This document shows, in pieces, positions 1 to 10,942 of a stretch of 64,000 nucleotides of DNA. The translations under genes were made by a program, and so were the position numbers. Origin of the DNA: Serinus canaria (lineage: Eukaryota; Chordata; Aves; Passeriformes; Fringillidae); contig NC_066337.1 in the NCBI RefSeq assembly GCF_022539315.1, positions 2,499,234 to 2,563,233 on the forward strand, in the 5' to 3' direction. Position 1 is the first letter of the stretch. Each line of letters starts with the position of its first letter. The notes below the pieces were generated by a model, which was not told the DNA's origin, did not search any database, and was given only the letters and a program-made list of their open reading frames with translations.

Positions 1-515
1 AGGACAGACAGGGACACATAGGGATCGTCAGGGACAGACTGGGACACACAGGGACACCCAGGGACAGAGAGGCACAGACAGGGACAGCCAGGGACACACA
101 GGGATAGACAGGGACAGACTGGGGGACCCAGGGAAACCTATGGACACACAGGGACACCCAAGGACAGCCAGGGACACACAGGGATAGACAGAGGGACACA
201 GGGACACCTATGGACACACAGGGACACCCAGGGACACACAGGGACACACAGGGATAGACAGGGGGACACAGGGACACCTATGGACACACAGGGACACCCA
301 GGGACAGCCAGGGGCACACAGGGATAGACAGGGGGACACAGGGACACCTATGGACACATAGGGACACCCAGGGACAGCCAGGGGCACACAGGGACAGACA
401 GGGACAGACTGGGACACTCAGGGATACCCAGTGACACTCAGGGACACACAGGGACACTCGGGGACACCCAGGACACCCAGAACACCCAGGAGACTCAGGG
501 ACACTCAGAGACATC
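1..515. repeat. Minisatellite: 10-bp unit in a 70-bp higher-order repeat
   Basis: The base unit is GGGACACMCA with a G3 run every 10 bp. Between about 60 and 400 seven-unit blocks repeat with a 70-bp period, visible by the CTATGGACAC variant at about 207, 277 and 347. The array begins before the window start and decays into GGGACACTCA units towards 515. None of its open frames is a gene. Confidence 0.9.
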
Positions 516-1045
516 CAGGGCTGAGGCTCCTCTCCCTGAGGCTCCTCTCCAGGCTGAGCAGCCCCAGCTCCCTCAGCCTTTCCTGGGCACAGAGCTGCTC
601 CAGGCTCTTCCCCAGCTCCAGGAGCTCCTGGCCCTGCTGCGCTGTGGATCCAGGGCTGGACACAGCACCCAGAGGTGTCTCCAGAGCTGGACACAGCACC
701 CAGAGGTGCCCCCAGGGCTGGACACAGCACCCAGAGGTGCCCCCAGGGCTGGGCACAGGGGCAGGATCACCCCTGACCTGCTGGCAATGCTCTTCCTAAA
801 GCATCCCTGCATCCCTTTGGCCTCCTCACCCCCAGGGCACGGGGGGACAGCTCAGTGTCTCCCTTCTCTGCAGAGCTGCTCTCCAGGTCACCTCCAGCCA
901 GTTCTGGTGCCCAGAATTGCCCTCCCCAGGGGAAGGACCTGCATTTGTCCTTGCTGACCAGCCCTGCCACCTCTCCAGCCTGCCCAGGTCCTGGAGAGCT
1001 GCTCTGGCCCTTCCCCCAGCTCTGAACAGCTCCATCTGTATCCCA
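516..1045 (-). mobile_element. CR1 LINE fragment (end of reverse-transcriptase ORF region), reverse strand
   Basis: It reads as the reverse complement of the CR1 coding 3' region; for example 'gggcaggatcacc..tgacctgctggcaatgctcttcct' is spread over 765-800. It has many indels and no intact frame. It contains an internal 31-bp tandem amplification. Confidence 0.85.
653..760. repeat. 31-bp tandem amplification inside CR1
   Basis: Units beginning (G)GGCTGGACACAGCACC start at 653, 684, 715 and 746 with an exact 31-bp period. The unit is part of the CR1 sequence (normally single copy), so it arose by local duplication after insertion. Confidence 0.85.
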
Positions 1046-1047
1046 TG

Positions 1048-1283
1048 GGGTCAACTGGGAATTAGGAAACATTTGTTCCCTGAAAGGCTTGTCAAGTCCA
1101 GGGGTGGTGGAATCAGCTCCCTGGAAGTGAGGGAATGGTTTAATTAATTCCCTTTTAGTCCTTTTAGTGAAGTGTGTGGGTGTGGTGCTCAGGGATGTGG
1201 GTTAGTGGTGGCCTTGGCAGGACTGGGTTAATGGCTGGGCTCAGGGATCCAAGAGCTCAATTCCAACTTTTATGATTCTAAGT
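1048..1283 (+). mobile_element. CR1 3'-end fragment
   Basis: It runs from 'gggaattaggaaacatttgttccctga' through 'ggtggtggaatcagctccctggaagtg' to a 3' end near 'tatgattcta'. A 35-40-bp AT-rich insertion interrupts it near 1130-1170. It is in opposite orientation to the adjoining CR1. Confidence 0.8.
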
Positions 1284-2518
1284 GTGGGAAAAGAAGGTTG
1301 TGAGGTTTGCTCATGGAGTGGGGAAACTGAGGCAGAGACCAAGAATGAACCCATGGATTCTGCAGCAGAGTGAGGGAGCAAATTCAGGCCCATTTTCCAG
1401 AAGATCCATCTCTTCCCCTTGCACCATCCACCTTTGGCATGTGTTCCAAATCTTTGATCTGTAATGGAATCCAGCAGGGAAGATACTCCCCTTTGCTTTG
1501 GAGACCAGGGGGTGGGGAGTGGCTGCTGCTGCCAGCAGGGGCTTCATTCCCCAGCCCAGGCCCCTGCTGCCATCTCTGAGGTTGGTGATGCCTGGGCAGG
1601 TGCATGGGTGGGAGCTGTGAGGGAAAGCCCCCCTGGTCAGCAGGGATCCTGTCCCACTTTATTGAATGCAGCAGTTTCTCCAGCCTCTCCTAATGTATTC
1701 CTGTTTGTTTGATCTCCTACAAACTTCCCCTCTCTGATCTGCTGATGAAATAATAAATCTGGGGCCCTCGAAGACACTTCACGGCAGGAGATTCTAAACG
1801 AGAGCCCTTTTAAGCTTTTAGAGGTTTTTTTAATGTGACAATCCCCTCGTGCAAGGGCACAGGATATCCTGGATTGCTCCTGGCTGCTCCCTGGGCAGCA
1901 CAGGGCCATAAAACTCCTGCCAGTGGGAACGTGAGGAGGTGGAATATCCTCCTGCCATGTGCCTGAGGAGCTGAAGAGCGGATGCAGAGGATGTTTGTAC
2001 CTTTGGAAAGGTGCACAGCTGGACCCAGACTGTGCTGAGCATAATGGGGGTGTGCTGAATGCCACTGGGATGGGGAGGAAGGAGGACTTGGAGGGGAGGT
2101 ATTGCTTGTTTTCACTCCTTAAACTGCTTTAAAAGATTTTTTTAATCACCACAAAGTGTGTAGGAATGTTTTTTTGTGATAGCTGGCTGGAGAATGTGAG
2201 GAATAGGGGTCATTATGGGCAGCTGTGCTTGTTATCAATAGGGATATATATCAAAGGGATATAGGGATGTCAACCTGTGGTCTGATCTCTTTGCAATCCT
2301 TTCTACTTCAATTCTAAGTCAGGAATTAATTAAGACCAATAGTCTGGGCACTGCAGGCAGGCTGGATTCATGTGCTGGGTTTTACTGGGAGCTCCTTAAT
2401 GGCATCAAAGCTCTTGGAGTACCCCCAGATGAATAAAAGGAGATTTTGGTCCTAAATCGAGACAGTAGGAAATGCTTTTGCAGCGATGCTGAGTGCTTGG
2501 TGGGATGTGGGAAATGGT
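1284..2518. other. Unique sequence, no feature recognised
   Basis: No repeat family, splice-flanked exon or RNA gene is apparent. Open frames are short and lack recognisable domains. Confidence 0.5.
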
Positions 2519-2699
2519 TCTTCAGAGAAGCTGTGGCTGCCCCTGTCCCTGGAATGTCCAAGGTGAGGTTAGGCAGGGCTTGGAGCAGCATGGGATAGTG
2601 GAAGGTGTCTCTGTCCATGGCAGGGGGTGAAACAAGATGGGCTTTAAGGTCTCCTTCAGCCAAAACCATTCTGGGGTTCTGGGGTTCTGGGGTTCTGCC
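2519..2699 (+). mobile_element. CR1 3' end
   Basis: It contains 'agaagctgtggctgcccctg', the 'agtggaaggtgtctctgtccatgg' block and 'ccaaaaccattctgggg'. It ends in an 8-bp microsatellite (TTCTGGGG)3, a diverged form of the CR1 terminal ATTCTATG repeat. Confidence 0.9.
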
Positions 2700-3352
2700 T
2701 GCAGTGTGATGGATGGAGAGCCCCTCTGCCCTGGGCTGAAATGGAATTTATTGGTGCAGTCAGAGCCAGGGCTGGAGCTGGGATCATCAGAGCTGCTGAG
2801 AGGCGCCCCCAGCACTGGGGCAGGGATGCTCTGCAAAGCCTGTCCTCAGCCCTCTGTGCCGAGCTGGCAGTGCCTGGTGGGGTCTTTGCAGTTTCCCTGT
2901 AAAACCTGAGCTGCTGTGCACAGGGAAACGCTGCGCCGGGTCCGGCAGGTCCAGGCACTGCTGCAAAACCTGCAGGAACTGGCGAGCTCTGGCAAACACA
3001 GTGCCATCGTGTGGCTTTGGTGACAGAGGGACAGAGCCTGGGTGTCCCCAGCAGCTGGGCAGGGCCGGCCCGGGACGTGCTGCCTGTCCCTGATCTCTTT
3101 AGGGGCTGTAACCATGTTTGTCTCTTTAGTGGGTTTGGCTGCTGCTGCTCTTCATTGCATCGGATCCCTGCTCTGATCACATCAGAGCTCCCTAAGTGAG
3201 TTTGCTGCTGCTGAGGATTTGTGTGGGAGGAGGAGAGGGAGGGGAGGGCAGGTTTGGGGGATCTGGCAGCTAAAGAGCATCTAGCTGGGAAATGAAGTGT
3301 GTCTGCTGCACGTCCAGGGTACGGGAATGTTTAGGGAGTCTGGAGTGTGACT
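2700..3352. other. Unique sequence, no feature recognised
   Basis: GC-moderate sequence with no supported exon or repeat. Confidence 0.45.
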
Positions 3353-3728
3353 CATGGAATCATTTGGGCTGCAAAAACTTCCAAGATCATTGAGCCCGAC
3401 TGGTATGCCAGAACTGCCAAACCCATCCCTAAATCACATCCTCAAGTGCCACATCCATGTGGGTTTTAGGAATGGTGAGCCCTGGGCAACATGTGCCAGG
3501 GCTGGGCAGCCCGCTCCATGGAGAAATTTTCCCCAATACCCAACATAAACCTCCTCTGGCACAACTTGAGAGGTTTTCCTCTCATCCTGTCCCTGTTCCC
3601 TGGGAGCAGAGCTCAATGCCCACCCGGCTGTCCCCTCCTGTCAGGAGTTGTGCAGAGCCAGAGGGTCCCCCCTGAGCCTCCTTGATCCCTCAGCTGCTCC
3701 TGGGGCTCCAGCCCCTTCCTTGGACCCT
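3353..3728 (-). mobile_element. CR1 fragment, reverse strand
   Basis: It starts with the reverse complement of the CR1 3' end ('atggaatcatttgggctg') and continues through 'aagtgccacatcca', 'aacctcctctggcacaacttgag' and 'ctcatcctgtccctg' into the more 5' CR1 region. Confidence 0.9.
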
Positions 3729-3731
3729 TCC

Positions 3732-3794
3732 TTCTGGTTGGTATCCCTATTCCACTTAGGAGAAAGCAGAGAGGATGAAATGGGGGGTTTAAAG
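3732..3794 (+). repeat. Unclassified ~55-bp dispersed repeat, copy 1
   Basis: TTCTGGTTGGTATCCCTATT and the following AGGAGAAAGCAGAGAGG..GGGGTTTAAA recur almost exactly at 5583-5636. Copy 1 has a 9-10-bp insertion (ATGAAAT region). It adjoins the 5' edge of a CR1 fragment, so it may belong to an element next to CR1. Confidence 0.75.
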
Positions 3795-5189
3795 AATCCA
3801 GCCTGTCCAGATCCCTCTGTGGACTCCCTCAGCCCCTTTCACTGGAGGATGGAACAGCTCAAAAGTGCATGAAAATGACAAATCCTTCATTTCTAGTGAA
3901 GGGGGAGGTTCCTTTCCCTCCTCCTGCCTTGGGGTGGGGATGATAATTCCCTTTCCTGTGCTAATGGATGTCTCTAAGTGCTTTCCAAATGCATGCATGG
4001 CTGCAGCAGTGCCAAGCTGTCATTCCCCCATCCCAGTGGCATCGGGAAAGTTCGGTCCAGAGCAGGAAGGATCCTTTGTGCCAGATTCTGCACGCGGCTG
4101 GCACAGCCCTGCACAGAGAGGGGGGGAGGCAACAGAGAAAAAGCTTCACCCAAGGTCACTGAAGGAGACAACAGCCCAGGTATTTTATTTCCAGGACCAA
4201 CAACCTCTCCTTGTGCTTCTTTTTGTCATTCTAGTTCTTTTTTTTCCCTTTTCCAGTGCTGGCACTCGCTGTTTCCATCCCATCCATCGCAAATATTCGG
4301 GCAGTCAAACACCCGGGTTGGCTAAACATCCTTAAGTGATTTTAAAACGAGGGGAAAAACATGAGCTAGGAAGAAAATAATGAAGTTTGTGGCTCTGAAT
4401 CCTAAGCAGTCGCTCTGGTCGGGGCTCTGTGGTGTGCAGGGATGAACTCATCCTGTGCCAGCCAATTGGTGGTTCCCTCAAGCCAAGCTGCTTTATAATT
4501 AAGTGATAATTGTTTTTGCTGGGGAGCACACAAGAAAGATAAACAGCTTGAGGAATCAATAAGCATCAAGGTCATAGGCTGAGTTATTTACTGAATCATC
4601 TGCAATTTATCTCCCAACTTTTCTGTACAAAAGAAAACAGTGGCTCTGTTTCACAGAGGGTTTGGAAGTGCCACGTGAGGGTCGTTACTTGAAAACAAAA
4701 CAAAACATTGCAAATCTGGGGCTTTCATCTGAAAAACCTCCAGAATGAACCAAGGAAGGTTTGGGGGCAAACTGCCGAAGAGCAGTGCAGCATCCACACA
4801 CACACATCCCCAGATCCACACATGCACTTGCTCTCTTACATTGGTTGAACCAAATCGATGCAAAGCCCTGCCTGGACACTTCTCATTAGCTTAAATTTAT
4901 CCCTAATTGACGTGGACCAAACTGCCCTGGACTCGGTGTGCTCTGAGTGGGAGCAGCCCCTCACATCCATGGATCTGCATCCCTTTGAAGCTGATCTCGT
5001 GTTTGGCAGAGGTGGGTGTGCAGTGCTGGGCAGTCAGGGAGTGCAGCACAGGGGTGGAAGGAGCAGGAGGAGCCTTGGTGAGGGTTCTTTTCCAGGTGGT
5101 GACAGCTGGGATGGCCTCTCTGTGCTGTGGTGCTCCCAGTTCACTCTTGGCCTGGTCCAGTGGCAAAGAACAGCAGGGAATGGCTTCAG
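3795..5189. other. Unique sequence, no gene recognised
   Basis: AT-richer between 4180 and 4900, with a short (CA)n at about 4795-4806. No exon, RNA or known repeat is seen. Confidence 0.45.
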
Positions 5190-5420
5190 TCATACAGGGG
5201 GGAGGTTTAGATTAGATATTAGGAAAAAATTGTTCCCTGTGAGGGTGGCAAGGCCCTGGCACAGGCTGCCCTGAGAAGCTGCGGCTGCCCCTGGATCCCT
5301 GGAAGTGTTTTAAATGTCAAGGCTTAACCTGGTCTAGTGGAAAGTGTCCCTGTCCATGGCAAGGGGGTTGCACTGAGTTTTACATCCTTCTATCCCAAAC
5401 TGTTCTATGATTGTACCCTA
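5190..5420 (+). mobile_element. CR1 3' end
   Basis: It has 'tagattagatattaggaaaaaattgttccctg', 'tggcacaggctgccctgagaagctg', 'gtggaaagtgtccctgtccatgg' and the terminal 'ccaaactgttctatgattgta'. It is one of the better-preserved fragments. Confidence 0.93.
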
Positions 5421-5582
5421 AGCTGAGGCTGCTCCTGCACTGTAGCTGACTTATTGGTGCCTGTAGCTCCAGGTTAGTTATCCCCTCCCTTGTGGTGTCT
5501 CAGGCTTTGCTATAGACCCTTCTATATGTTCCTCAATCCCTAAAATAATGATTATGGGATGCTTTTCACTGGGAGACCTCAA

Positions 5583-5636
5583 TTCTGGTTGGTATCCCTA
5601 TTTCACTTAGGAGAAAGCAGAGAGGGGGGTTTTAAA
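5583..5636 (+). repeat. Unclassified ~55-bp dispersed repeat, copy 2
   Basis: Same orientation as the copy at 3732-3794, 1.85 kb away. Identity is over 90% outside one short indel, while flanking sequences are unrelated. Confidence 0.75.
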
Positions 5637-5873
5637 CCCTCAAGATTTTCTACTGAACCAGTACCAGAGCAGGGACCCCAGGTCCCAGCCTGGTGCATTA
5701 TCCTTTGGCCAGCACTGACCCCTTGCACCAAAGAGAATATTTAATTTATACAGCCTCAAGTAAGTGCAGGAAAGACTTTTCCCTGGATAGAGATTGCAGT
5801 ATCCTCATTACCTCACGTGAAATCCAAATAAGCTCTGAGCTGCAGAACTGATAAATGAATTAATAGCACAGAT

Positions 5874-6025
5874 ATGGAATTGTGGAATCAGGAATGATTT
5901 GGGTTGGAAGTGACCCTGAAGCCCACCTTGCTCCACTCCCTTCCCGCGGCAGGGATGCCTTCCAGCAGCCTGCATTGCTCCAAGCTCTGTCCAGCCTGGC
6001 CTTGAAACCTCCAGAGATGGGACAG
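5874..6025 (-). mobile_element. CR1 3' end, reverse strand
   Basis: Reverse complement of the CR1 terminus: 'ggaatcaggaatgatttggg' followed by 'agcctggccttgaaacctcc' and 'gagatgggaca'. Confidence 0.88.
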
Positions 6026-9000
6026 CCACTCTTCTGGCCATGTATGACCCCCATTCCCAGCACTTGGGTGCCTGAAGTGCTCGGAGTGGGAGAACATTTC
6101 TGTGTGGAGTCTTTCCCTTTCCCAAGGCTCTGGAGGAAGGAGTCGCGTGCCGCTTCGCCCACGGCAGCCCTGTGCTGCTGGCTGGCCCCAAAACAGATTA
6201 ATGAGATCAAAATCCATCTGGCAGCTCACTTGCTGTTGTGGGAGGGCTTTGGCAGCTCTGTGGCTGCGAGCAGCTCTCCTGCCGTGGTAATCTCCTCAGG
6301 CTGAGTCCCTCCTCCCTGCATTGATCAGGTTTGGTTTGGATCAGATAACCTTGGGGATGGCAGAGCTGGGAGGGTACAGGTGTTCCTGGCTGTATCCTGG
6401 CAGGGGCTCTGGAAAAGCTTGAGCTTGTCCTGCTGCTCTCTGATCACAGAGCTCACTTGGCTGCAGGGCCCCGCTCTGAGGCTTCTCTTTTCTCTGGGCT
6501 TCCTGCAGTGACCATGGAGATGGTGCTGGACCTTCCAAACCCTCCAGTTTGTAGCATCCCTGATCTCATGCTGGCTTTCCATGCTCCTTCCCCTTCTCCT
6601 CCATGAGAGCATTCCTCCCATTTTTCACTCTCCTGCTTTGTGATGCCCTGTTGATCCCCAATGCTTTGCTCCCATCTCCAATGTTTATTAGTCTCCTTTG
6701 TGTGGCTGCCAGAGCATCCTCTCATTTCTTTGTCCTGGTTCTCTGTGAGCCAAACCATCAGAGCAGATCCTTGGAGCCTGCTGTGCTCCTTTCCCTGTGG
6801 CAGTGGAGCTGAATTTAGGCATGCTGGAGAGGGCTGGCTCAGTGAGCTGCCAGATCCCAGTGCTTGGTGGGAGTGCCAGGAGCTGGTGGGACAGCAGGGA
6901 TTACCCATTCTGTGGCTGTGTAACTCCCTCCTGCCCCATCCTCTGCACCCAGCCTGCACAGCACAGCAGATTTCTGGGATCAGTTTTTGCATCTCTACCA
7001 GCAGCCCTGCAGACAAGATCTGGGGCTCTCCTCTACTTAGGGGCATGATATTTCATTTTTCCCACAGACTTCCTGGTTGGCATTTAGAAATGCTTTCCAT
7101 GGGATGGCATTCACAAGTTCAAGCAGCTGTTGAATTATTATGTGGTTATATCAGAGAGGAAAAAGTAGGAGTGCTTGACCCAGAGGTCCCTTCCAGTCCC
7201 CTGTACAAGTCTCTTTTGTTCAGTTCTCTGCTCTAATGCAAACCATGAGAGCCAAGCTGTGACCCCCTTCCCTGCACATCCGTGCCACCAGATGCATTCC
7301 AAGTGCTGTTCCTGTTATCTCGGGTTCCTTTATCTAATGAATTTATCATATCGAGGAAGCAATTCACACACCTCCTCCTCTCTGCAAAGGCTGCAGTGCA
7401 TTAACTGCCACGCCACCATCCAAAATTACAGCTTGGCATAGATCAGTCCTGGCCTTTGAAATCTATTTAAATGGATGGAGCGATCTCCAGTGAGAGGCTG
7501 GAGAGAAGAGATGCTGTGTTAATCTGTAATGAAACATGAACTAACCCCGAAGGAAAGACAAGAGTGTGTGAATGGGGCCCTTGTTGCAATGAGCATTTCC
7601 CATGATGTTCTCATTCTCTTTCCATTTTTGCCATATATCCTCTGCTTTCTCTCCCCTTTCTCCTTTTCCCTTTGGAGATGCTCTCTATAATGATCCCGTC
7701 ACTGGAGTTTTCACGAACAGAAATGAGTTCTTTTATTTCATTTGCTCACGACCTGAAGAAACTTTAAATGGAGCTGGTGGTAGTGAAAAGCAAGCTGTAA
7801 GCGTGGAGATGACAACCTTATATTATATTTATAAAGTCTGCCTTCAGATGAGTTGGAAAATACTTTCTGTACTTCAGGAAAGAAACTTTTGAAATTACTC
7901 TCCCACATTACCATTAATTTAATTTCTTAAAGTTGAAGTGTTTGCAAAGTCAAAAAGTGCTTCCATTCGCTGTATCTCTGTGTCATAAACTTTGCTGCTT
8001 TATAACACAAATTAAATTGTTTTGAAGCTCGGGACTGAAATTTTCAAAAATGCCTAGAGCACTTTGATTAGAGCTGGTTGGAAAAAAATTTCTAATGAAT
8101 CAGTTTTTCAAAATGGAAACACAGATTCACTGAAATCAAATCATTTTGTGGGGGCTATCACCATTTTCTCATTTAAAATTTCATCAAAATGTTTTATTTC
8201 AATGAAGCCAAATCCCCTTGGTTCAGTTTTGTGTGTAGGTTGTTTGCTGCAATTTGTTGTAGGGACAGGTGTTAGGAGAGGAAAACAAAGCCTTTGATGA
8301 GGCTCTTGTCAAAGAAGTCAACTCTTGGTTAAAAAAATTTATTGGAGGCGGGAAACTTCTTTCCCTGGTTAATGAAGAAGATAAGGCAAGGTGGAATCTC
8401 CCAAGGGCAGAGGTGGTGGTTGCTCCAGCTGTGGTTTCTGTGGAGGCTCCTCCTGGCACTGACCCCATCCAGCCAATGCTTCCCCTCTCCCGTGTCAGAG
8501 GAGCTCAGCTGTCGCCTCAACTCATAAATCAAAACTCGTTCTGCTGGGGCGAGATTGCTTTGAAGATTAATTCCTTTGAAAGATTAGGGCTGAGGGCAAG
8601 AAGGGGACCTTTCTCACCCCTGGAAATGGCAGCAGTGCTGTGAAATGTCTCGGTCTGCAGGAAAAGTCAGGGCTGAGTGGTTGGGACGTGGCTGTGGTTG
8701 TGTTTGGGGATGGCACCCCTGGAGCGGTGGGGCCCCAGGTCTCCAAAAAGAAGAGCTGGTGCTGTGTTCTGGGTCACCACAGGCCATGAATCTCTGCTTT
8801 CCTCATCTCCATCTGCTCTTGAGTTACATGATTCCATTGGAAATTTGGGAATTACAAGGAGGAGGATGTGTCCTCCAAATCCCATCCCCATGGGATTTGC
8901 TCTCCTGCTCTCCTCAGCTGTCACAGACATCCCAGTGGTGCTTCTCCAGGTGTCCTTTGAAACCCAACCATGTGGCTCCACCAGACGTGCACCACAGTCT

Positions 9001-10045
9001 CTGTGTGCAGCACCAATCTCTGATCCTCTTTAAACTCAGAATATTCTCTCCTGGGGTATAGTCTGTGTGGTGGGCCTACACCTGACATCAAATCCTCCTG
9101 TGTTTGTTGCCAAAAAAAAAGAAATTATCCATGTCTTGAGGAATTTCTTGTCCTAGTAGGTGACTAAAGCCTAGATGGAGCAGTGGAGGGTATTGCAGCC
9201 TCTACCATCTCCCATGAAACAGCACTGAGCTGGCTCAGGCAGAAGCCACAATCCCAATAAAAGGCTTTCCTGGTTTCTTCAGAGCTCAGCGTTGCTCCCA
9301 CTTCTTGCATGCCCAGTTCTGGTACACTTCTTATGCCCACGACATTGATGTTTGCTGATTTCCCCCATTTTTTTGCATGAAGCAGAGTTGGAAGAGTTGA
9401 AGTGAAAGCCCCATCCCTGAGAACATTTCCTACTACAGCTTCTGGTGGACCCGGACACCCTTGTGCTACAAAATCCCACGAGCACTGGGCTGGCCACGAG
9501 GCTGTTCCATTCCCAGTGTTGGCAGGTGCAGTGGGAGGGTTGGAATTTGGGGATTGGCCCAGCCTTTTCTCCTGCCTGCTTGCCAATTAATCCCCCGCCA
9601 AGTAAATACCTTCCCTGTGCTTCATCATCTCGCAAAGTGTCTTAAAGACAAACAGAAAAGCAAGAAAGAAACAAACCAAGGCACCCGCCAATAAATTCAA
9701 TGCACCGAGGGAAACACAGAAAACACTAAGCAAACTCCAAACAGCCCCTTCCTCTGAGTTAATTAATTGGAGCCCTGTTTGAGAACAAGCACCCTCTTAA
9801 ATCCCCCATTGTTGGATGCAATTTTCTCTGTACAATCACTCAGTGTCCCTGATGGACAGGAGCCCAATCACTTCTCGACAGAACTGCTGCAGTGCCCAAG
9901 TGAAAATAGATTTTTAACATTGTTGCAAGGCTTGTAAATACCCAATGGGAACGAGTTCCAACCCTCCACGACTGCCTTGTGGTCCCTCCGAGCTGACAGG
10001 AGATGGTGTTGGGTTTCAGCTGATATTTCCTACAACAGGAGACAC
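6026..10045. other. Four kilobases of unique sequence
   Basis: No mobile element or exon is recognised. The segment 7440-8230 is AT-rich and low in CpG with many homeodomain-type ATTA cores. The 124-codon open frame at 8269-8643 has no recognisable domain, and no splice or promoter context supports it. Confidence 0.5.
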
Positions 10046-10130
10046 AGTGCAGGAGATGGGGGTTGGGATGAGATGATTTTTAAGGTTAGTTGCAAACCCA
10101 AACCATTCCATGATTCCATGAGTTTTTGAA
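10046..10130 (+). mobile_element. Short CR1 3' terminus
   Basis: 'gatgatttttaaggttag..caaacccaaaccattccatgattccatg' matches only the last part of the CR1 3' UTR. Confidence 0.75.
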
Positions 10131-10235
10131 GTTCTATGACTTCTCCCACCAGTGCTTGCAATGGGTGCAGGAACATGTGAATGGCCGGGCTGTGGGATGT
10201 GGAAGATTATTTTTAGTGGGGGCAAAGACCTGGGA

Positions 10236-10716
10236 GGATGTGAAGCTGCTGGAGCAAGTCCAGAGAAGGCCATGGAGATGCTCCAAGGGCTGGAGCCCCT
10301 CTGCTCTGGAGCCAGGCTGGGAAAGCTGGGGGTGCTCACCTGGAGAGGAGAAGGCTCCAGGGAGAGCTCAGAGCCCCTGGCAGGGCCTGAAGGGGCTCCA
10401 GGAGAGCTGGAGAGGGACTGGGGACAAGGGATGGAGGGACAGGACACAGGGAATGGCTCCCACTGCCAGAGGGCAGGGCTGGATGGGAGATTGGGAATTA
10501 GGAATTGTTCCCTGAGAGGGTGGGCAGGCCCTGGCACAGGGTGCCCAGAGCAGCTGTGGCTGCCCCTGGATCCCTGGCAGTGCCCAAGGCAGGTTGGACA
10601 GGGCTGGGAGCAGCCTGGGACAGTGGAAGGTGCCTCTGCCCATGGCAGGGAGGTTTGGAATGAGAGAGCTTCAAAGATCCCTTCAAGCCCAACCCATCCT
10701 AGGATTCTAAGATGAG
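10236..10716 (+). mobile_element. CR1 3' half, long copy
   Basis: It runs from 'gagcaagtccagagaaggcc' through 'cacctggagaggagaaggctcc', 'gacaagggatggagggacag' and 'tgggaattaggaattgttccctg' to 'cccaacccatcctaggattct'. It belongs to the same subfamily as the copies at 57.9-58.3 kb and (reverse) 34.6-35.1 kb. Confidence 0.93.
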
Positions 10717-10847
10717 ACAAGCTGGGTTCAGAGGGCTGAATGCGAAGCCTTGCAGGTTTGAATCACTCTGCTGGTGATGGGAAGCAGAATAAACTTTTGA
10801 AACCAAGTTTTAGTGGGACTGAGGTGATGCTGAACACCTTTTGCTGG

Positions 10848-10942
10848 CTGTTTTGGACGGGCCTTGGAGCAACCTGGGAGGCTGGAGCTAGATGAATTTC
10901 AGGTTGCTTTCCAACCCAAACCAGCCTGAGTTTCTGTGCCAC
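10848..10942 (+). mobile_element. Short CR1 3' terminus
   Basis: 'gggccttggagcaacctggga', 'ctagatgaatttcaggttgctttccaacccaaacc' and a decayed end. The middle block (amount/mercy-type linker before 'gtggaaggtgtc') is deleted. Confidence 0.7.

Noticed and set aside
1..515. CRISPR array
   Set aside because: Short regular repeats, but with no unique spacers and in a vertebrate genome; it is a minisatellite. The same applies to the other arrays.
8269..8643. 124-codon ORF
   Set aside because: Composition is plausible, but no domain, start context or transcript signal supports it.
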